From Capitella teleta (taxonomy: Eukaryota; Annelida; Polychaeta; Capitellidae): a DNA stretch of 64,000 nt. Shown in pieces: positions 35,101-48,800 of the stretch (position 1 is its first letter; every line of letters starts with the position of its first letter). Under the pieces are notes generated by a model. The model was not told the origin of the DNA. It saw nothing but the letters and a program-made list of their open reading frames with translations, and did no database searches. A program made the position numbers and the translations under genes. The DNA is taken from NCBI GenBank assembly GCA_000328365.1, contig KB306072.1, positions 102,824 through 166,823 on the forward strand. Direction: 5' to 3'.

Positions 35101-37930
35101 TGAATTTGCAAAGGACTTTGTGAGGGAAATCAGGATATTGATTTGCCTTCCTTCTATTTGCATTCATGGCAAGGATGAAACCGATGAGTCATCGCAATCT
35201 ACAGAGGAGTGCTGGACACCCCAATGCGCATGTAAGCACTGCACGGCGTATTCAATCAATGTCATCTGAACAGAGAGAATGCACCCTTTCTGCAACCTAC
35301 AGATCCATCAGAAATTAGTAATTACTGTTAATTGCAACCAATGAATGACTACCATTGAAAACATTCATGAATAAGGGCTCTGTGCTGTACATCAAGGACA
35401 AAGTATTTTGAAACCTTTAACTGAATAGAGGTCAAGTTAGGTCACAATTCAGAAAGATCATTAATCATGTGGGAAAAATTGCCAATGCATTGTTTTGATG
35501 AAGCTAATTATGCAAGTTGGGTGATATTTTAAATATACTGGGGTATTGATATTTTCAATAATGACCTTACTCGGTATCGATATAACTTTCCTCATCAATA
35601 ATTATTGATAGGAAAAAATACTTGAAAAGAGAACTCGTTTCTCAAGTGATTTACAAAATTAAGCTAAATATTTAATGGATTTATAGACCTTTATCTGGTG
35701 AAGTGGTAATACAAATGGTTAATTTCTCCGCAGTGACAGAAACCATGGAGAAAAACCCTCAATAAAAACCCAACTGTACAAAGAGAAAGTTTACAGTTTT
35801 ACAGAGGTGAATATGGACTATCCTTGAATATGTCTGGATATCTCAGCATATACTGCTCAGTGCACTCTCCTTGGAGGCTCGCAGGGACCACTAACATTGC
35901 ATCCTAGGAAGAAGGCCTTTCTGCTCTTATTCCCCTTTCCCAGCCCTCAACGCCCCCTAGAATCTTCAGGATCCGAATTAGGTCACACCTACACCTGAAG
36001 CAGTTCATCACAATCTGCAGTCACGCACCTCTCAATTCTGCTTTTGCTCAGTTTCGCCTGCTGTTTCAATGCTTCGTTGTTCTTTTCGGCATCCTGCAGA
36101 TGTTTATCAACTTCTTCGTACAAACGACCGCGAGAATCACCAACATCCCGAAGAACATCCAACTGCCGCGTCAGTAACTGCGGAACAGAAAACACTAAAA
36201 TGGGTCACAAACACCCTGATGACCTACATCCACTTCATTTTGACGATCCCATAGAGTCTGCTGGGATGTCCGCAACTGGTTCTCCAAGTCTCTGTTCCGT
36301 TCCAGTAGGGTCTTACCCAACTCAGCCGCCAGAAAGAGATCTGTGAAGATTATCAAATGATCATACGGAAGATTCCACAGCCCTCAAAACCAATTTCATA
36401 ATTCGATCAATGGTGAGAGACTTTGGGTTCAGAAAACCAAGCATGGTTCAAAACATCAGAATTGAGAATAATTAGCAATTTGATGGAGAGGAATCAGAGA
36501 AAACACAGAAATGCATTCAGAGAGAGACAGGTGTTATATGAAATTATTAATTAGCTTTCAACCAATTACTCCATCAAATTAGTAAATTAGGAATGTGATT
36601 AATTCAGACACTGCAACCCAGGATTTTGAGGGACCATGCCGGGGAAGAATGCCTCACCATTGTCGCTAACTCCCTCATCATAATAACCTGCAAGGATAGC
36701 ATTCATTAACGTCTGTCAAATTGTTCTGGCAACGGAAGTAAAAACAATTGGCTACCATTATACCATTGCAGAGACTGCCAAATTTAAAGAGGTTACACTT
36801 ATTGTCATGTTGGGTCATTAGTCTACATTTCAGTTATATTATCTTGATACATTTCCATATGAGTGCCAATGATTGAAGACTAAAAGAGTCTTTCTCTTAC
36901 AACACGAAAATTATCTGTGTGCTGATAACAAATTAATTCTACAAGACGTTCACAAAGGCCACTTCAAAATGTGCAATCAATTATTCAATCAACAAAACTC
37001 AATCTGCTACTTCACATTAATACATTAACTTGAAATTTTACTGTATTCTGATAAATAAAAAAAAATGCAAGTGTGTGAGATGTTAATGGTCAGGTATTGG
37101 ACAATGGAATGATTGCATGATCTTACCTTACATTAAGATATTTAAAGTTATCAGTTTAGCATCTATAAACCATGTGAATTCTTCTCATGCAATAAGTGAT
37201 ATTATATTATATTTAATGACTAAACTGACTCTGAGTTTACAACGGATGTAATAACGTGAGCATGCATTGTCTGCATATAAGTGCATGTACTCTGTACAGT
37301 GTCACGTGTGTGCTGCAAGCCATATATGATATATCTAGCTATGTCTGATCACATGCAAGATTTGTAATTTCTCCATTTGCCAGTCTCAGGGAGGTTCAAT
37401 AATTTTTTTTTTAATGAATATTCCAGTTAAGCATGCTTATCATCTGACAGAGGTCACATGCAATGATGCATCAAATTCATCCAGTTAATGCATTGTGTGC
37501 ATAACAGTAATTAAGAGCCACAGATGTTCCTCGACTAATAAATAAAATAACATGAACCAATTTCACACTAATTAGTAATTCAGCTAATTACACAGCTCAA
37601 TGAAGCTAATCTAAATTTAGCCGTTATTATTATTAATCATTTTTATTTTTATTTTATTATAATTATTACACATTTACTGTTTTCAATTATCATTATTTAT
37701 TATTTATGTTTGGAATTTCCCATGTCTGGGAATGTCCACAGAGTAAATACAAGTACAGAGTGCATTTGTGAAATCAAATAAATGCAACTGAGGAATGTTG
37801 GAGGCAAGAGGAAGAAGCACCAACCATTCTGGTACCATCGCCCTGTGGAGTCCCCTCCCTGGAGCACCTCGCCATCCTCTTCCCTCGCATCACTGTCGCC
37901 ATATTCTTCCTCCGCGTACATCTCACTCAT
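32190..37930 (-). CDS. CDR2L: CDR2/CDR2L-type coiled-coil protein
   Basis: Cerebellar degeneration-related proteins are cytoplasmic leucine-zipper coiled-coil proteins, known as paraneoplastic antigens; their basic role is poorly defined and they share a motif with BICD-type dynein adaptors. Exons: 37825-37930, 36658-36687, 36228-36340, 36029-36177, 32190-33255; 487 aa against about 450-465 in vertebrates. The N-terminus is acidic and ends WYQN. The diagnostic LAAELGKTLLERN follows (residues about 48-60), then heptad-rich coiled coil to about 330. An RRLVTRYETLIEIK block and the conserved C-terminal PPEYKRLFKEIFETLRR close the protein. A 30-nt exon (phase 1 on both sides) encodes YYDEGVSDN. 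The last exon holds two thirds of the protein. Choice between CDR2 and CDR2L is not possible here; the gene probably predates that split. Confidence 0.9.
34197..34930. mobile_element. 734-bp non-autonomous hAT element
   Basis: The ends TAGGGATGCACAGAA and, inverted, TAGAGATGCACGGAA form terminal repeats. They are flanked by the 8-bp duplications ATTTAAGC and ATTGAAGC (7 of 8 identical). Both features are hallmarks of hAT elements. No transposase is encoded. It sits in the last intron of the CDR2 gene. Confidence 0.85.
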
Positions 37931-38422
37931 GCTTCAACCGAGCAATTATGTCCTAAACAGGAGAACCGAGCAGGCATCTACTATTCCACGGCTCAGAAAA
38001 CATCAGTAACTGACGTTATGACAACATTTTTCACAGTTAATGTTCTTAACAATTCCTTGCAGAAAATTTTTGACAGATGTGGCGGAGACTCATAATGTTA
38101 AGGAGGTCACATGATCACCCTGTGGCGTCCTCTAGGAACGACCTTATTTCATTATAAAATGATGTCAATGACCTAGTTCATTGAGATTATTAGGTCACAT
38201 AACTAAAGTGTCGCCGCTCTGGTGTGAAAAGTGAGAGTTTTAGTGAAAGTGCTGCCATCTCACGAATGGTCGACGAAGCAGAAGCAGCGTCATAGGTGAC
38301 GTGGCTGCCATACACCGCCATTTTGCTTCGTTTCTTGGATGGCTAGCCGCTAGGAAATCTGCCGACATCTCCTTCCCAGCGATCCATCCGATTCTAAAAC
38401 ACGAACCAAATTATTCGTAAAT
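37931..38422. promoter_or_regulatory. Bidirectional promoter between CDR2 and TM9SF3
   Basis: The start codons of two divergent genes are 492 bp apart, so both promoters lie here. TGACGTGGC at 38297-38305 combines the unfolded-protein-response motif TGACGTGG and the Golgi-stress motif ACGTGGC. CCGCCATTTTG at about 38316 resembles a YY1 site, often found near start sites. No TATA box is clear. Confidence 0.65.
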
Positions 38423-41400
38423 ATGTTGCGAAGGCCTTGGCTGCTTCTTTCGCTCGTCTGCTTCGTCATTGCCGACGAACATAATCATGTTGTGAGTGAA
38501 CCCTCTTGGTGAATTTCTTGTTATGATTTCTGTACTTGTCATCTGAACTGTCAAAGTCCGTTGCTTTTGACAACCGGCATCGATGCTCGCCTGTCACCTG
38601 TTCAATTGTCTCTTAATCAATGATGCACTCTAAGGGTGATCTCTAAAGATGTTCCTATTCTCCATTTAGGGCTGATCTTCCCTCTTCCACCGTCTTTAAG
38701 TTAACGTCTTGGCTACGGTTGCTTCCCCGCCCATTTGGCATTTCGATTTCACTTTGGTTCACTTTCATTTCACGATTGCTGTATTCCTTTGTTAGTTATT
38801 CATAAATCTCTTGGTATCTCATTGCTATTTTCTTTTCTTGCACCCAAATTGATTATAGGAAACCGTCCTCAATTCAACATTTAGTGATTTATTATAATTC
38901 CAATCAATCACTGATAAGATTTAGATTTAAGATTATAAGTGAATCAGGAAGGAATGCTGGAAATATTTTGATTCCCATGAAGTTTTACATTTCTACTACC
39001 TAGGCCAGCTTGGGGTGAATTGAGTGATAGAGAGGTATTCATTTATTTCCAGTCAATTATAAAGCATAATCTAGCATTGCAAATGCAACAATTGAGTGTT
39101 ACATTTGAGTGAGAGGGAGACCTGTCAGGCTGTCATTGAGGCAGAAGACTCTGCTCTTGGTTGGTCACCTGATTCTATCGAAACCGAGTGCATCATAATT
39201 TCCTGAGTGAATCTGTTTGCAGTGATAAATGGATGATGTTCTGTGTAATGCGCCTGATACAATCGTCTTGTTTGCATTGAATCAATAGGTGGAATTCTGA
39301 GTTGCAGGTGCTCTCATTGTCTGCTGCCCATCCCCCCTCAATCAATAATTAATATTGCATTCTGAGTTTTGTAATTCAACTGTTCCCAGTTTGCTGTCAC
39401 TATTGAGGGAAATTCATATTGTGGCTTCATTTCAATTTTCTGCAGCAGAGTTTGAACATTGATGAATACACTACTCACTACTGGTAGAGCTAAAGGCTAT
39501 TTATGTGTTATGACTAAGGTGTATGCTAATATTACACAATTTGCATATTGAATTATTTATTATTAAATAATGTTTGCAAAATGACCCCAGAATTTGAGCG
39601 CTACAGATAAGACTCCTTCAGGACTGAACAGTATTTCATGAGCTGCTTTCCTCTCTTCAGTCTGTGGTCTGCATTATCTTGGGGTTTTTAAATGTTGTTT
39701 TTTATTTCCAGTATGAGGACAATGAGGAGGTTGTTCTGTGGATGAACACTGTTGGCCCGTACCACAACCGACAGGAAACCTATTCCTTCTTCTCACTTCC
39801 CTTCTGCGGAGGACCCAAAACATCCATCGGCCATTACCATGAGACCTTGGGAGAAGCTCTGCAGGGCGTTGAGCTCGAGTTCAGTGGCCTTGACATTGAC
39901 TTCAAAGGTGATTTCACAGTGTATGCTTTTAAAAGATCTAATTTATTTTTATTTATTTTTTCTAGCCGATGTTGCCAAAATGCAGTACTGTGAACAGGAT
40001 TTGTCAGAGGAAAAATACCAGGCGTTTGTGTATGCGGTGAAGAACCATTACTGGTACCAGATGTACATTGATGATCTGCCCATCTGGGGTGAGTGCTGGT
40101 TGTGTGTGTGTGTCTGCGGAGGTTTTAATCTCGCTTTTCATTCAGGCATAGCTGGTGAAATGGACGAGGAGGGATATTACATCTGGACACACAAGAAATT
40201 TGACATTGGTTACAATGGCAAACAAGTGGTTGACGTCAACTTGACGAGCGAGGCAAAAGTGAAGTTGGCGCCCAATGTGAAAATTCCCTTCACCTACGAA
40301 GTCAAATGGCACGAGAGCAAAGTTCCATTTGTGGACCGTTATGACAAATACCTTGATCCTAACTTCTTCCAACACAGGGTCTGTTGTCAAAGTTGCCGTG
40401 CCATCCAAATCATTGTTTTGATCTCTCTATAGATCCATTGGTTCTCTATCTTCAATTCGTTCATGATGGTCATCTTCCTTGTGGGTCTCGTCTCCATGAT
40501 CCTCATGCGTACGTTGCGCAAGGACTACGCCAGATACAGCAAAGAGGACGACATTGATGAGATGGAGAGGGACCTTGGCGATGAGTATGGATGGAAGCAG
40601 GTACATGGCGATGTCTTCAGACCCGCCACTCACCCCATGCTGTTCGCTGGTCTCGTGGGAACAGGATACCAAGTGTGCGTGGTGTCCATGTGTGTCATTC
40701 TGTTTGCTATTGTTGGAGAGCTCTACACAGAGTGAGTTGCTATTCTGCTAATTTGATTTATGAAAACGGTTTGCCTGAAGGCGTGGTTCGCTGCTGAGCA
40801 CGGCCATCTTTGTTTACGCTGCCACTGCCCCTGTGAACGGCTATTTCAGTGGAAGCATCTACGCGCGCATGGGAGGCAAGGTGTGGATCAAGCAGATGGT
40901 GCTCAGCGCATTCCTCATGCCTTGCTTCGTGTGCGGCATGGCGTTCTTCATCAACTTCATCGCCATCTACTACCACGCCTCCCGCGCCATTCCCTTTGGC
41001 ACCATGGTATGTCATCCTCACCCCCCTCCCTCCCATATGACAGTTTTCCCTTGCAGGTGGCCGTGGCCTGCATCTGCTTCTTTGTCATCCTCCCTCTGAC
41101 CCTAGTCGGCACTGTGCTCGGTCGCAACATGGCCGGCCAGCCCAATTACCCTTGCCGCATCAACGCAGTGCCGAGGCCGATCCCTGAGAAGAAGTGGTTC
41201 ATGGAGCCAGCGGTGATTGTGACCCTGGGGGGTGTGCTCCCCTTTGGCTCCATCTTCATTGAGATGTACTTCATCTTCACCTCGTTCTGGGCGTACAAGA
41301 TCTACTACGTGTACGGCTTCATGCTGCTCGTTTTCATCATCCTGGCCATCGTGACCGTCTGCGTGACCATCGTTTGCACCTACTTCCTGCTCAATGCTGA

Positions 41401-42043
41401 AGACTACAGATGGTCAGTGCGCTTCTTCTACTCATGCGGCCGTTGTCATATGCGCTCAAAGTACAGCAGCTTGTTTGCAGATAGCTAATCAACACTTCAA
41501 GTTAATGATGTCAGAAATCGATGCATTGTTTTAATATTCCTCTAAATCATGGTTTCTGAGCTTGTTACTTGATTGCATAATTTACTACGATATTTTCACC
41601 GTTATTTGACTGATGTATGTGATTCTAACCCTATGTTTTTGCGTTGCTAGGCAATGGACCAGTTTCCTGTCGGGTGCTTCAACATCTGTTTACGTATATC
41701 TCTACTCGTTCTATTATTTCTTCTTTAAAACAAAGTGAGTTCTCTGCTGGCTGGCATTTCACTCTTTCAGTTGATGTTCTTTTGTAGGATGTATGGGTTT
41801 TTTCAAACTACTTTCTATTTTGGTTACATGGCTCTGTTCAGTGCCGCTCTTGGCGTCATGTGTGGTGAGTGCAATTCACTCATCTACCAAATACTTCTCA
41901 TGTAGATTCACTGATTCATTGAATTTTCTTACTCCTTTTTCGAAATGTCTGGTAACGAACGGTCGTTGTTTTCAGGCACCTTGGGATACGTTGGCACCAG
42001 CTACTTTGTGAGGAAAATCTACTCAACAGTGAAAATAGACTAA
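38423..42043 (+). CDS. TM9SF3: Transmembrane 9 superfamily member 3
   Basis: TM9 proteins are nine-pass membrane proteins of the endosome/Golgi that help sort transmembrane cargo. Ten exons: 38423-38491, 39712-39907, 39966-40088, 40146-40378, 40433-40731, 40781-41006, 41057-41412, 41651-41734, 41788-41864, 41976-42043; 576 aa (human 589). A signal peptide ([15 protein letters not shown]) precedes a luminal domain ([37 protein letters not shown]). Nine hydrophobic segments follow the first membrane block [17 protein letters not shown]. The C-terminus [18 protein letters not shown] ... [11 protein letters not shown] closely matches TM9SF3, including the KxD/E-type Golgi retention tail. It is complete and shows no anomaly. 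Confidence 0.97.
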
Positions 42044-42790
42044 CCGTCGATGGTCGGTCTAATTTGTTTGGCTGTTTTAAATTATTTTGCGACAGCCTGG
42101 CTTGACGGCCTGGCTGGCTCCAAGGAATGAATGTGTTATCTCATCTTTGAACAGTTGTACAGGTGCCGAAACCAGTGGGACCCCACTACTGTAGAATATG
42201 ATATTTTTACTTTGAAAGGAAGTAGTTGTGTGCTATATAAATGATGCTAATGAAAGAATTAACTTTACTTAAGATCTTAGGGGTCCCAGAATTTATTGAT
42301 AACAGTTTTTTTTTTTTTCTCCTTCTTGAGGGAGAAAAGTTGTTGATTTTTCTGTGTGTGTATAGCCGGGTTTCTTTTAGGTTTTTTTTAGGGGGGAGTG
42401 AGTGTTGAAATTTATTTTCCTGCCAATGTAAATTGTACAGAAGAAGGGCAATGATAATAGCTATAAATACTTCATTTTCATTGGTTAAAACAAGATATAT
42501 CATCATTATTTGTACATAATTACATCTTCATTAATATTAAAGAAAACTGGGATTCACATTTTTTGTAGCTTTTGTGATGAAAAGTGAACAAGTTGGTTAT
42601 TATTTTTTGTGTTTGTCCTGCTGCCCTAGAATGATGTCTGTGATCTGTGTGTGCATGCGTTTGAATGTTGATATTAGAAGAGATGAAAACGTTTTTTTTT
42701 TTTCTGTACATGTGATATCTTGTTGCATCATTCCACTAATTACATAATTCGAGGTCAATGATCTTTCAATAAAAAGTATTTCATTCAAAG
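42044..42790 (+). terminator. TM9SF3 3' UTR and poly(A) signal
   Basis: A 3' UTR of about 730 nt ends at CAATAAAAAG (signal 42769-42774), followed by GT-rich GTGTGTGCGTGG, a good downstream element for cleavage. Confidence 0.75.
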
Positions 42791-45700
42791 GTGTGTGCGT
42801 GGTTTCAAGTGCTTCTTTCTCATCTCTTATTCTTTGTGGGTTTCTCTCCTTTTTGTATTCTATTTAACCACCAATTCTCATCGCGCAATAAAAGTGTATA
42901 TTTCAGTAATAAAAAAGTCAGTCTCCTATTTGTTCCATCTTCGTTTTGGTTTTCGAATCGACTTCGGTTTAGCAGCAATGTGTTTTGCTTAAATTGTTCC
43001 CTGTGTAACCACGAAGGAAGTTGAGCCACTCCCGTTTGCCTTTGATGGGCCAGTCTATGCACACAAGTGAGGCTGGTGCTGTCAGCTAATGAATAACGAT
43101 CAGGTTGGGTTATCCACTCGAGCCTAATAGCGTGTGCATCTTGTGTGTACTCTTTAGTGCGTCGTAGCATGCCGCGTTTAATGCATGTAGTCTGATTACA
43201 CATGTATAACACTATGTGCATGCACGTAGTGGAACCTGGAACATCCGTGGCTTGAAGGTCTCTGGCGGTGCTCCTCAAGCATTTAGACAGACGCAGCTCC
43301 ATGGTGTCCCTCTCTTTCTACCAATTCATTCGCTCCGTTCTTGCTCCGAGGAGAGGACCCGAAACAATGCGACAGGGATGGAGGAAAGTGTCTACTTCTA
43401 GTGTTCTCATCTAGTTGTGTTTGTTTTTGTTAGTTTGTTTGTTTGTTTGTTTGTTTTTAATCTGAGCTCAATTTCTCCTTTTTTTATTGGAATTTGAGCA
43501 GCTGGCACTGGAACTGAGTTCCTCAGAACCAGAAGGGAATCGAGGAAGGGATGGGCGCCGATGACCTCCAGTGGAGGTCCTCAGGGGAATCAGGTTCAAT
43601 GGAGTAATCAGCGTCCTTTCCATCGTGCGAGGTGACGTCACGCCTGAGCGCTTTGGCACTGCGCTATCCGTGGGATTCTGTTTAATTCCCGGAATACTAA
43701 TACTTTATTTAGATATTTTGGGAAATCCGCGACCGTAGGGATTGGAGCTTTTGTTCTAGTTGCATGTAGTATGTGGGCTAACCCACGAACTTCCACACAT
43801 TGAAGTTTCAACGTAGCAGACTGATACTGTATAACAGGAAATTTTCACGCCACATGAAATTTTCGCTATATTCGCGGTCAAGACCGACCGCGAAAATTAG
43901 ATAGCGGCGAAACCTTTTATGGCGATCTTACAATATGACCCTACACTTGACCGCGAATATTTGGTGCCGCGAATGTAGGCCTGAAGCTCTGAGCCATAAA
44001 ATCGCGAAATTTGCAGTCCGTAGAAATTTACTGTTCTACAACTGTGGTAGACTGATTTTCTGAAAAAAGCACCATGACACACCGATGAAAACTCACCGCT
44101 ATTTTGTGTTTCACTCGATTTCACATGACGTCATTCGGAAATCCCAAGATGGCTCACTAGGCGAGTCGAGTGAACATAAATTCAAAGTATTTGCTCAAAA
44201 CGACCAGTTGACTAAATGTTACTATAAATAGCAGCTAATGAGATACCACCTGTCATCGGTGTTTGCCTGAAACCAGTGAATAGACTGATTACGATTCGGG
44301 AAAATCATAAGGCGTGAAAATGCGTTATGATTAGCGCTTCGCGATTAAATATACGTTATGATTGCATGATTGACCGCCACGCATGAAGCACGTGCCAATG
44401 ATATGGAGAGTGCAGAGCAGGTTTAATTAAGCGAGGTAACAAGTTATTCTTAGTTCTCAGAGTGCACTCGAGATTTGTAAAGGTGTGTGCGCCGACGATA
44501 ATAATTACATGTATCATTCAACCAAGCCTTTACCAAGGTGACCATGTTCTTCCATTGTACTGCATTCAGTACATTTGTATCTAATTCTACACTTGTAGTA
44601 CATTGTAGTACATTGTACTTAGTTCCATAAATATATGATCGAGGCCAGGTAATAATTATGGTCACCTCGACATCTGAGAATACTGCAGTCACGACTGACT
44701 TTGCTTTACCTTCGGCTTTATTCTCAGCTCAATTTATGGATAATTAATATAATTAATGGTTGAGTGGAAGGAATGCAATCCGGATGACAGGTCAGACAGG
44801 ATAATCGTACGCCATGCATTCGACACATTCACCTCACACATCTCATCAGCTAACCTTCCTAGACTTCTCCCACCACCTCCCTGCCCCCTCTTCGCCTTCC
44901 TCGTCGACCCCTTAACCTGACGAATCACCTGACCAGTGCCCCTAGAGGCCTAGCTTGGCTCACAGACTTCTGGAAAGCGTTTAGAAAGAACATAAACCTT
45001 TCGTCCACGCGGCCATAAGAACGCCGCCTGTCTGCACTTAACGCATAGCACGTGTCTGCTTGGACCAACACCGACCTGCACTCTGCAACATCTTCATCCA
45101 ATTATGTCCAGTGATGCGTAGCCATCGGTACTGGTGCCGTGGCGCGCCAATGAACAACGTGGCGCTATTATACCTACGCACTATCATAACGTACTGGATG
45201 TTTATTAATTCATGGTTTAACATGCGAGAAAAAGGATCCACTGCTTGCTGTGCTTCGTATGTATACATGGCTCCAAGGCGCGGGAGGCGTGCGCTCTGAT
45301 CTCCTCTTTAACACGCGCGGCTGATAAGAAGGCGACTCAGCTGTGATCTGCAGCCAGTTGCATGAGAAAGACGAGGGCGTCGGGTGCTCAGTTTGAAGAG
45401 AGGATTAAGCTGATAATCTGCGAGATAGCATCACAGCTGAATTGGATTGCAAAACGTGTGACAAATGTACAGTGGAGCGTATGCACATTGCAGCACCTCC
45501 TGCAGAGAGAGCGAGCTTTGAAATTGCACTCCGCGAGTAGGGAGCGCCTCCCGTCTGCTGGGTTCCAAATCTAGTTCCACTGCTACTGCAGATTCCTTAT
45601 CTACGAGCAGATAATCGCCGCAGATAAACAGCAGCAGCAGAAGCAGCGAGAAGCCAACACAAGGGTTTGTTTGCCATGAACTATTGTGTTGGTGAGGATA

Positions 45701-45821
45701 AAAGAAGAAGTTGTGTGTGTCGAGCGTCTTTATGCAAAAACAAACCCTGTTTCATGAGGATGCATTCACGAAGCTAGGGTAAGACCCTGGATGACCAAGC
45801 AGCGACGTCATCAGCAGCAGC
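42791..45821. other. Intergenic, with repeats but no gene seen
   Basis: A (GTTT)n run lies at 43433-43457. A perfect GACCTCC/GGAGGTC hairpin lies near 43563-43579. A short inverted-repeat element is listed separately (43826-44048). Two inverted TCATAACG words lie at 44323 and 44354. The tolloid promoter should lie in the last few hundred bases; no TATA box is obvious. Confidence 0.5.
43826..44048. mobile_element. About 223-bp MITE with possible 8-bp target duplication
   Basis: Near the left end TGTATAACAGGAAATTT pairs with TGTAGAACAGTAAATTT (inverted) near the right end, 14 of 17 identical. AGACTGAT occurs on both outer sides (43818-43825 and 44049-44056), fitting an 8-bp target duplication. 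The interior is rich in CGCGAA words and a GGTCAAGACCGACC palindrome. No protein is encoded. Confidence 0.6.
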
Positions 45822-48800
45822 ATGGGAGGCAGCCTCCTCGCCCTTCTCCTCCTCCTCCTCACCGCTATATCCCTCGGTGCTAGTGACAATGACTTGAGGA
45901 GGACTTCTCACCTCGATTCCTCGTTTCCTCCAGATTCAGTGCCTCATAGGACCTCCGATGATCCTGCAGATCCGTGCAAAGCTGGTAGGTGCAAAGCCGA
46001 GGAGCAGCTGCTCGGGTTTCTCTGCGCTGTAAATTTCGTTTATGGCACTTCGTTTTCTGCGTGATTTCTCTCTCAGTATAAGAACAACTGCTTGCAACAC
46101 CCCACCCCCCTTGCATGATATCGGGTTACTTCTCATCTCTCACCGCGTTCCCATGTCGTGTAAATATAATTAGCTAATTACCAATTAGTCTAATGACGCA
46201 ATGTGAACCAAATCAACCTTCCACATGCATGCGCTGTCTTGTATGGACATGCAAGGGCAGAGAAAGGAAATCGCAAGGTTGCAAGAAAAAACGACTTCCT
46301 GACTCGACCCTGAGAGCTACGAATCACGCGAGTTGAAAGCATTTCACACATTCAGTATATCGATATGAGGAGATCGAGTGCATGTCTCGGGGATAATGCC
46401 CTGGATATGCAGCATGAATTTGTTCTAAGCGTGCATTAGGCCTACATAATCTGGGAGAACGAGATTACGAGACGAATTCATAAAACTAGGGATGCACGGA
46501 TAATCAAATCCGAAATCCGAAAATCTGAAAATCCGAACTGACCTTAAGAAACCGAACATTCGTGGATGTTGTTATCTGATCGATCGTAAGATCGACGCAA
46601 GTAATCCACCAACATCGTTTTAGAATGCGTTTGATATTTCAACTTACGATGTTGTAATCAAATGATTGATTGGCTCCTTAGAGGGACGCTGCATGAATCA
46701 CGGATTTCACTGATCCCTACCTTCCTCCCCGGATCGCTCCAATGGATACACGGCGGAGTCAAAGTTCATAGGTCATCTGCTTCAAAGTCTTTTGGGCGAT
46801 GTCACTTTGTTGCCGATGATTAAGCCTCCTGATCGGAAGGGTGGGTGCGGCTCCATGTTTTGCAAAGTGCGACACATTCAACCACTCGTTGATACCCGAT
46901 AGTGCATGTAGTTGTTCAAGGGCTTCATAAAAACAACATCTATCACGCACTTTTTTTTTATTATATTTCTATTCCATGGTACAAGTTAAATATTTGCAGT
47001 ATACGGTACATGTATTGGACGTTGCACCATAACAGGAATGCGATTGCCGAAAATAGATATCAGATTTTGGAATTCATTGTGGTGTTTTTTAATGGGGCGC
47101 GCGTTCCTATTATTCTTATTTATGGTGCGGAAGTGGTCCATCATGGTTATTAATAAGTTGGATAACCGTGTTTTGAATTACGATGCTTTGTGACACAATG
47201 ATGTGACTGTATGACAGAGAAATCTAATGCAATACAAAATGCCTGGGAGGCGCAATCAAGGCGATTGTATACCTGTGGAAATCGCTCTTTTTCTGCACCA
47301 ATCGGCCACAAATCATCGTGATAATTACTCGCTGGTTTGCCTGTCAAAGGTCGCGATATTCAGTGCAGATTTTTCTTTTATTTCTTGCGAACAAAAGTCA
47401 AAAGTGTATGAGGGCCATTTGGAACCTATTACGCTAACCAAGAAGAAAGAAGGAAAAAGACGGCGAAAGAGAAAGGAGTGAAAAATCGCGCCGCTTCCTC
47501 ATTAATACTTATGCATGTCGCATAAAGATGATGTTTTTATGCTGTTAGCTGATGAAGTGTTTTGAAAGAGTGGAACATTTCGTAATCTGCGTCAATTAGA
47601 GATTTTTTCAGTTGTTTATGATAATGATTCAGCGACATAACGCAATGTTCTGCGACGCAGACAGCATGAGTAGCTGACCTTTGAACTGTACTTAATGGGC
47701 CGAATTTGATTAATCGAATGATCCCATTCGATTCAATGTATTGATCACTTTCTGTCTTGATTGACAGCTGCCTTCATCGGCGACATCGCTCTAACCGACG
47801 AACAGGTCGAAATGGACAGACTCAGGGCAGCAAACTCCATCAATAAACCAACAGATGACCTCAAACCACTCAAGAAACCCGACTGTGACTCAACCAAACT
47901 ATTAAGCAACTGTCCTCGCAGCGCTGAGCAGCAATTCAAACTCTACAGACTCAACTCCAGAAGACGACACCGAAGGTGAGCCATGACGTCACGAGACACA
48001 ATTTCGCCTTTGAAGCGATGCCAGACGCTTGTGTTGTGGAATTACACAACTAGCACTGGGACGCCAATAAAACCGTTCAATCCGAGAGTCTCAGCTGTTG
48101 GCCTGAAAATCTCCTGATGCGACGAGCCTTAGTTATATTCTAATAAACTTTGAGCTGAATTGGGATCGTAATAAATAAAGAAGTAGGCACTGTCGTAATT
48201 TATTTTTCAACTTCAGGCACAAGAAACACCGAAAGAAGCACCATTCACATCACAACCAGAGGTCTTCATCCTCTTCGTCATCATCGTCATCATCTCGTCA
48301 TCGAAATCGACGAGCAGCTACCGCGAGGCGAGAGCGGTTGTGGGAGCACGGAGTCATCCCATATGAAATCGACGCCAATTTCAGCGGTGAGTTCACACAG
48401 AGCGATGACGTAGCTCCCGATGACATCATCAAACTGTGTGTATCATTGAAGTGAGAAAAGGTTGTTAAAAGCCTCACAAAAACCGCGCTCAAAATGTTAT
48501 GAAATACTGATAAAAACAGTGTAGGACATATCTTAGATGGTTTAAATATTGTGTAGTGTTCGATTACAATGCGTTTTGATGTTTCTTCCAGGGGCACACA
48601 AAGCGCTCTTTAAGCAGGCGATGCGTCACTGGGAAAACTATACATGTCTTTCTTTTGTTGAGAAAACTCCCCAAGACGAAAATTACATAACATTTACTGA
48701 GAAGCCCTGCGGGTGAGTCTGCGCTATAGACCAATGTTTGGTCTGATATCATTTATGCATATGACCATTTCTACTTCTTCAGATGTTGTTCGTTCGTCGG

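Noticed and set aside
43570-43680. Minus-strand tRNA-like stretch (GGATAGCGCAGTGCCAAAGC)
   Set aside because: The A box is imperfect and no B box or cloverleaf follows. It is neither a tRNA gene nor a convincing SINE.
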